The notes under the pieces: generated by a model
What the model saw: only the letters and a program-made list of their open reading frames with translations
The model's database searches: none
What the model was told of the DNA's origin: nothing
Made by a program: the position numbers and the translations under genes
Source of the DNA: Roseivirga sp.
Lineage (GTDB): Bacteria; Bacteroidota; Bacteroidia; Cytophagales; Cyclobacteriaceae
Length of the DNA: 42,342 nt
NCBI GenBank assembly: GCA_029262895.1
Contig: JAJCYM010000007.1
Location: forward strand, 1 to 42,342
Reading direction: 5' to 3'
Shown here: piece by piece, positions 39,601 through 42,342 of the stretch
Position numbering within the stretch: position 1 is the stretch's first letter
How the letters are laid out: each line of letters opens with the position of its first letter

Positions 39601-42342
39601 TCGTAATGCCCCATAAAATAGGTGTGATTACTGACATGAGTGGCATCAATTATCGCTTCAAAGTCCTCGTTCGTATCAAATCCTTCCAGAAAAATAATGT
39701 CATTGGTGGCTCTGTACGTAGTAGTGCCCGGAATATGTGTGGATACAATCAGATTATAAGCCTGTATTGTATCCGCTCCGCTTGAGCTATAGGAATCTAC
39801 TAAGAATGACCCTGTCCAATTGTCCAAAGAGTCTTGTAAAGCCAAACGATCGTCTGACGTGGGGTCCTGATCAGAATAAGTATAAAAGCCGGTTATTACG
39901 GGACGACTGAGCTCATCATATTTGGTAAAGGTCCACACACTATTCTGTCTTTGATTCGCGTCCTGAGTAAGCGCCAATCTGTCCATTTTATCATAAACCA
40001 TATGGATTTCTCCAGCTCCGGGTACCTGCTTAGTAATCACTCGACCGCGTTGATCATAGATATATTGGAAAACCAATTGGTCCATATCAGTGGCATTCCA
40101 CATCCAGTTAGCATCAGCCAGCACTTCTACCGCGCGTGGAGGTAAAACAAAACTGAGCTGTCCAAAATGATCATAGACATAATAGGTGTTTAACCAATCG
40201 ATATGCCCAATGCCAGGAGCATCTGTATCTTGAACTTGTTTGAGGATTACTTGACCAAGCTTATCGGTAAATTCACGAACATGATTTTCCTCTTCATCAA
40301 CGCTTTCACTTTGCGTGAGCTCACCAGCCATGTATATGGTATCCACTACCGGATAAGTGTCATTGGCACCTAACCTCCATATGAGAACGCTATCCTCAAG
40401 ACTGTTTACATTATATCCCTGCTCAACACCAACACCACTACCGGCCCAGGCATCACCCGGAGCCATAGCCAGTTTAGCACGGTTGGCAGGGGATTCTTCA
40501 AAGATGGTTTTGCTATAAAAGACATCTTCATTGGGGAAGTGGGGGAGAATGGAGCCTCCATTACCTGAGTAAAAATCTTCCTGCTCTCCAAATGGGTCGC
40601 TTTTAATAGAGCCATCAGAAGTGGTAGATGTATAGGGGAGATAGTTTAATGAATTCCTTCCCAGGGCATCGTAATACATCATCTGCACCATGTCTGTAGT
40701 ATCTGGAGAGATACCTTTCTGTACGGTTTGAAGAGGTCTTCCCAGGCCATCAACATATTGAGCAGTCTGTCGCACAAAGCGTACATTGGGCTCATTGAGA
40801 ATGCTGTCTTCTGACATTCCAGGTCGCGTAGGGTCATAGATACGAACATAATTGAATTTGCTACCTGTGATATAGGCATCCGGTGTAGGTTCTACATAGT
40901 CGGCAGTAATGTCATCACAAGCGATAGGGATAATGCGTCCAGGATCACTGAGATCCACTGTGATTGCGGTAGATTCCGGCCCCCACACGCCTTGTGCTTC
41001 ATCATAAGCACGGATATAATATGTGCCATCTTTGAGTAGTCTAAACTTAAGCTGGGAAGCCCTTAATGTCTTATTAGTGCCGTTAGGGTTAGTTCCCTGC
41101 CAGTACCATTCTATGCCGGTAGGGATGGTGCCGGTCATCTGAAGGAATTGTTCTCCGCATGCGGTCACCTGTTGGGGAGTATCTGGAGGATAGACATGAC
41201 TTAATATCACGTTCACTTCAGCAAACTCACTAAAACAACCATCAATTTTGGCTTGCACCTTTAGCGTGGTGGAGGAAGGCAGAGAGAGAAATCCAAAGCT
41301 ATTGGCAATTCGTGAGAATGTATCAGCCACGTACCAGTGATATTCCGCATTTGGGTCAGGGTTTGGTAGTTCTACAATCACGCCTGAATTATCATAGAAT
41401 ATAGTGTCTCGTACCTCTGGTGCAGGCAGTAAGGGCAAATAACTGACCGGACTGGTTTGGTTATTCATATCCACATAGCCGCAGGCAGGAGTGAAGGCCA
41501 CTATATTATAAGTACCCAGCTCGAAAATATTATTCCACACCAGCGAATCACCGGTACCTACCATCTTGGTATTGGTTACTATGTTACCGTTTTTGGAGAG
41601 GTGATACTCCATTCCTGAATCGGAATCGACAAGGCTCACTGAAGACGGAGTACCGAGACATTGCTCCCCACCGCCAATAACATCGTATAGAATTGGAGCA
41701 GTATCAATCACGATATTAATAGTATCACTTAAGGTTGTTATCACACAAGAAGGGAAACTGGCATCCACCGTATAAGAACCAGCGGCTGATACATTCCAGT
41801 TAATTGGATTGCCATTGCCTGTGACAGTATTGCCATATGCAGCACCATCTTTTCTCAATTGGTACACAACATTTGCCTGTGAACCATCCAATAAGACATT
41901 AGCCTGTTGGTCAGAACAAAAGGCAGCCTGGGTATTGGCAAAGCCAAAGTTCAGGATCTCACCAGAGACATTAATGGAGATCACATTAGAGTAGTCCTGA
42001 TCACCACAAGATGTGGTTGCTCTTCTTCGATACTCTGTATTTAATGTATGTGTATCTCCGGGATTGTAAGAGGTGGCTGTTGCAGTACCTGAGACTGTAG
42101 ACCAGTTGGACCATGATCCGTCAAACGTTCTTTTTTGCCAGAGATATTGAATCTGGGCCGGATCACCGCCAGTGGCTAAGGAAACATTACTCATAGTTTG
42201 TACATCACCATTGTAGCAGATGTCTGTGGCAGGTGGATTGGAAATAGCACCCGGATTGAACTGTTGATATACCGGTAGGGCTACTGCGGTTGTAGTGACG
42301 GTAGCACACCCTTCAATGTCTGTGACATCTGCAATAAACTCC
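36648..42342 (-). CDS. RHS/YD-repeat polymorphic toxin-like protein with HEIGH zincin tip; N terminus outside the window
   Basis: The frame stays open to the right edge (codons above the ATG at 42194 read on as NPPATDICYNGDVQTM), so at least 1897 residues are present and the start is not seen. The order from the N-terminal side is as follows. Ig/PKD-like adhesin segments come first. A DUF6443-type block follows (NYVRIYDPTRPGMSEDS; YVDGLGRPLQTVQKGISPD). Next come many YD repeats (YDHFGQLSFVLPPRAVEV, YDANGNILNLTRKG). The RHS core then appears as FKYNGKELNEEFDLAWYSYGARNYD, given here in pieces as FKYNGKELNEE and WYSYGARNYDAQIGRFFNTD, then YQYGANNPIYYIDVNGDSLG. After it a tip of about 207 residues carries HEIGH, 62 residues from the end, then FENLVR, matching an HExxH...ENxxR zincin pattern like NleD/M91-type effectors. 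RHS shells enclose and deliver such tips. The secretion route is not visible. Confidence 0.9.
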   Translation of the reverse strand, partial: EFIADVTDIEGCATVTTTAVALPVYQQFNPGAISNPPATDICYNGDVQTMSNVSLATGGDPAQIQYLWQKRTFDGSWSNWSTVSGTATATSYNPGDTHTLNTEYRRRATTSCGDQDYSNVISINVSGEILNFGFANTQAAFCSDQQANVLLDGSQANVVYQLRKDGAAYGNTVTGNGNPINWNVSAAGSYTVDASFPSCVITTLSDTINIVIDTAPILYDVIGGGEQCLGTPSSVSLVDSDSGMEYHLSKNGNIVTNTKMVGTGDSLVWNNIFELGTYNIVAFTPACGYVDMNNQTSPVSYLPLLPAPEVRDTIFYDNSGVIVELPNPDPNAEYHWYVADTFSRIANSFGFLSLPSSTTLKVQAKIDGCFSEFAEVNVILSHVYPPDTPQQVTACGEQFLQMTGTIPTGIEWYWQGTNPNGTNKTLRASQLKFRLLKDGTYYIRAYDEAQGVWGPESTAITVDLSDPGRIIPIACDDITADYVEPTPDAYITGSKFNYVRIYDPTRPGMSEDSILNEPNVRFVRQTAQYVDGLGRPLQTVQKGISPDTTDMVQMMYYDALGRNSLNYLPYTSTTSDGSIKSDPFGEQEDFYSGNGGSILPHFPNEDVFYSKTIFEESPANRAKLAMAPGDAWAGSGVGVEQGYNVNSLEDSVLIWRLGANDTYPVVDTIYMAGELTQSESVDEEENHVREFTDKLGQVILKQVQDTDAPGIGHIDWLNTYYVYDHFGQLSFVLPPRAVEVLADANWMWNATDMDQLVFQYIYDQRGRVITKQVPGAGEIHMVYDKMDRLALTQDANQRQNSVWTFTKYDELSRPVITGFYTYSDQDPTSDDRLALQDSLDNWTGSFLVDSYSSSGADTIQAYNLIVSTHIPGTTTYRATNDIIFLEGFDTNEDFEAIIDATHVSNHTYFMGHYDATFPLMKDGNTEVITINYYDNYDFTAEAFDNTDPGFYSEISSEGLALNALKPEAIDHVKGLATGSRVKVLGTENDWLTSTIFYDDHGQVVQTHTENHSGGSDVSTSQYDFSGKVLRSYAVHKNPKAGQDSLTTIFKRFDYDHMGRILSVEDELNDSGSFKTIVSSAYNALGELETKELGDNLESLTYDYNIRGWMTGINKNYVADSSLTNFFGMTLSYEGGYENNYRNGNIAGTQWRSKSDTDAKSFGYQYDASSRLSLADYGQGGNWSNAIADFSTSYGYDANGNILNLTRKGVIAGSIATIDSLIYNYGSGFGAASKGNQLLAVQDPEGDLGQGDFVDGNTSGDDYAYDENGNMTLDNNKNITSITYNHLNLPKTVSFVGNRSITYTYDAVGIKLTKAVNDNGAVTTTDYIGGFIYENNQLQQFAHEEGRIRLSGDSLVYDYYIKDHLGNTRMTLTEETTETVYLATMESDITPAPESLNLETFEESLFLSLDAVRDNTVSTANSSGIVGITNDETARLNGSIASRQVGPAKMLAVFAGDVVDLEVNAYHQGNYTDQGSNTQTALVSALISAFGGVNGGTTEQQFTYDVFNTNPTNVLVGTAGNAANPRAYLNYILFDNDLNVVDFGYKQVGNAPNTHETLERSVTVTGSGFLYVYISNESVNNHNVYFDDLRITHKQGTILQEDHYYPFGLNISALSLTAPLSKPNRFKYNGKELNEEFDLAWYSYGARNYDAQIGRFFNTDRFGEKYYDFTPYQYGANNPIYYIDVNGDSLGVAREFRERFNGDLESVFGDKASQFSFSEGGQLLFNGEMKNFKGKEKRILKSLLKIANSEVQTVLAYVEKVQLGTKIIIDVNQEGGGFTFYSGDYEDLKINFIAISPTAPKDLQLLIMEAHTDSEGNTKSKLTPEDIKQNSAILLFHEIGHILFPEKSDGPRVIGFENLVRSQIKVKDANGSFKRVPYAKINVDVTHDPNYTGTIIKN

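Noticed and set aside
1-42342. CRISPR arrays, tRNA/rRNA genes, intact transposases
   Set aside because: Reading both strands showed no regularly spaced direct repeats, no conserved RNA-gene segments and no transposase motifs.

Overview
The window looks like a chromosomal segment of a member of the Bacteroidota, most likely a Cytophagales-type marine or soil bacterium. The evidence is a set of families typical of that phylum (DUF5916 outer-membrane protein, MacB/FtsX permeases without an ATPase, FMN-binding glutamate-synthase-like protein, DUF6443-type RHS protein), several promoter-like sites matching the Bacteroidota -7 consensus TAnnTTTG, and generally poor Shine-Dalgarno sites. No rRNA, tRNA, CRISPR array or intact insertion sequence was seen. 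Genus cannot be decided from sequence inspection alone.

Layout. 1-1478: end of a LytS-type sensor kinase overlapping a LytTR response regulator. 1621-3858: DUF5916 outer-membrane protein. 3935-11703: exported beta-propeller and Ig-like proteins around a MacB/FtsX permease; two single-cysteine paralogues flank a TolB-like propeller. 11790-11921: a leftover 3' end of another permease. 11933-17494: two more permeases and a PadR repressor whose promoter carries a perfect 11-bp inverted repeat. 17618-19282: fadD-like acyl-CoA synthetase. 19283-21089: a gene-poor zone with one fasciclin lipoprotein, a decayed copy of the fadD 3' end, two copies of a 33-nt hairpin, and a structured stretch with a possible 47-aa ORF.

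21090-24800 (minus strand): TonB-C-like lipoprotein, small exported protein, beta-lactamase-fold serine hydrolase and D-aminoacylase-like lipoprotein. 24893-25945: membrane-bound class III nucleotidyl cyclase. 25955-30011 (minus): NAD(P)-binding protein, exported DUF4412-like protein, FMN glutamate-synthase-like protein, glyoxalase-like protein. 30346-35784: a divergent pair of exported peptidases (metzincin-like and S9 prolyl-oligopeptidase-like) sharing one 114-nt promoter region.

36011-42342 (minus): a very large RHS/YD-repeat protein running off the right edge. Its AT-rich C-terminal tip carries HEIGH and a later ENxxR, resembling the NleD/M91-like zincin effectors found on polymorphic toxins. 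One nucleotide after its stop begins an unrecognised exported 211-aa protein in the position of an immunity gene. This tip-plus-partner pair is the best candidate for an undescribed system; the twin single-cysteine exported proteins around the TolB propeller are the second.

Recurring themes are export to the envelope (most genes have signal peptides or lipoboxes), gene duplication followed by decay, and local control by two-component or PadR regulators. All functions are read from motifs and gene order; no database search was possible.
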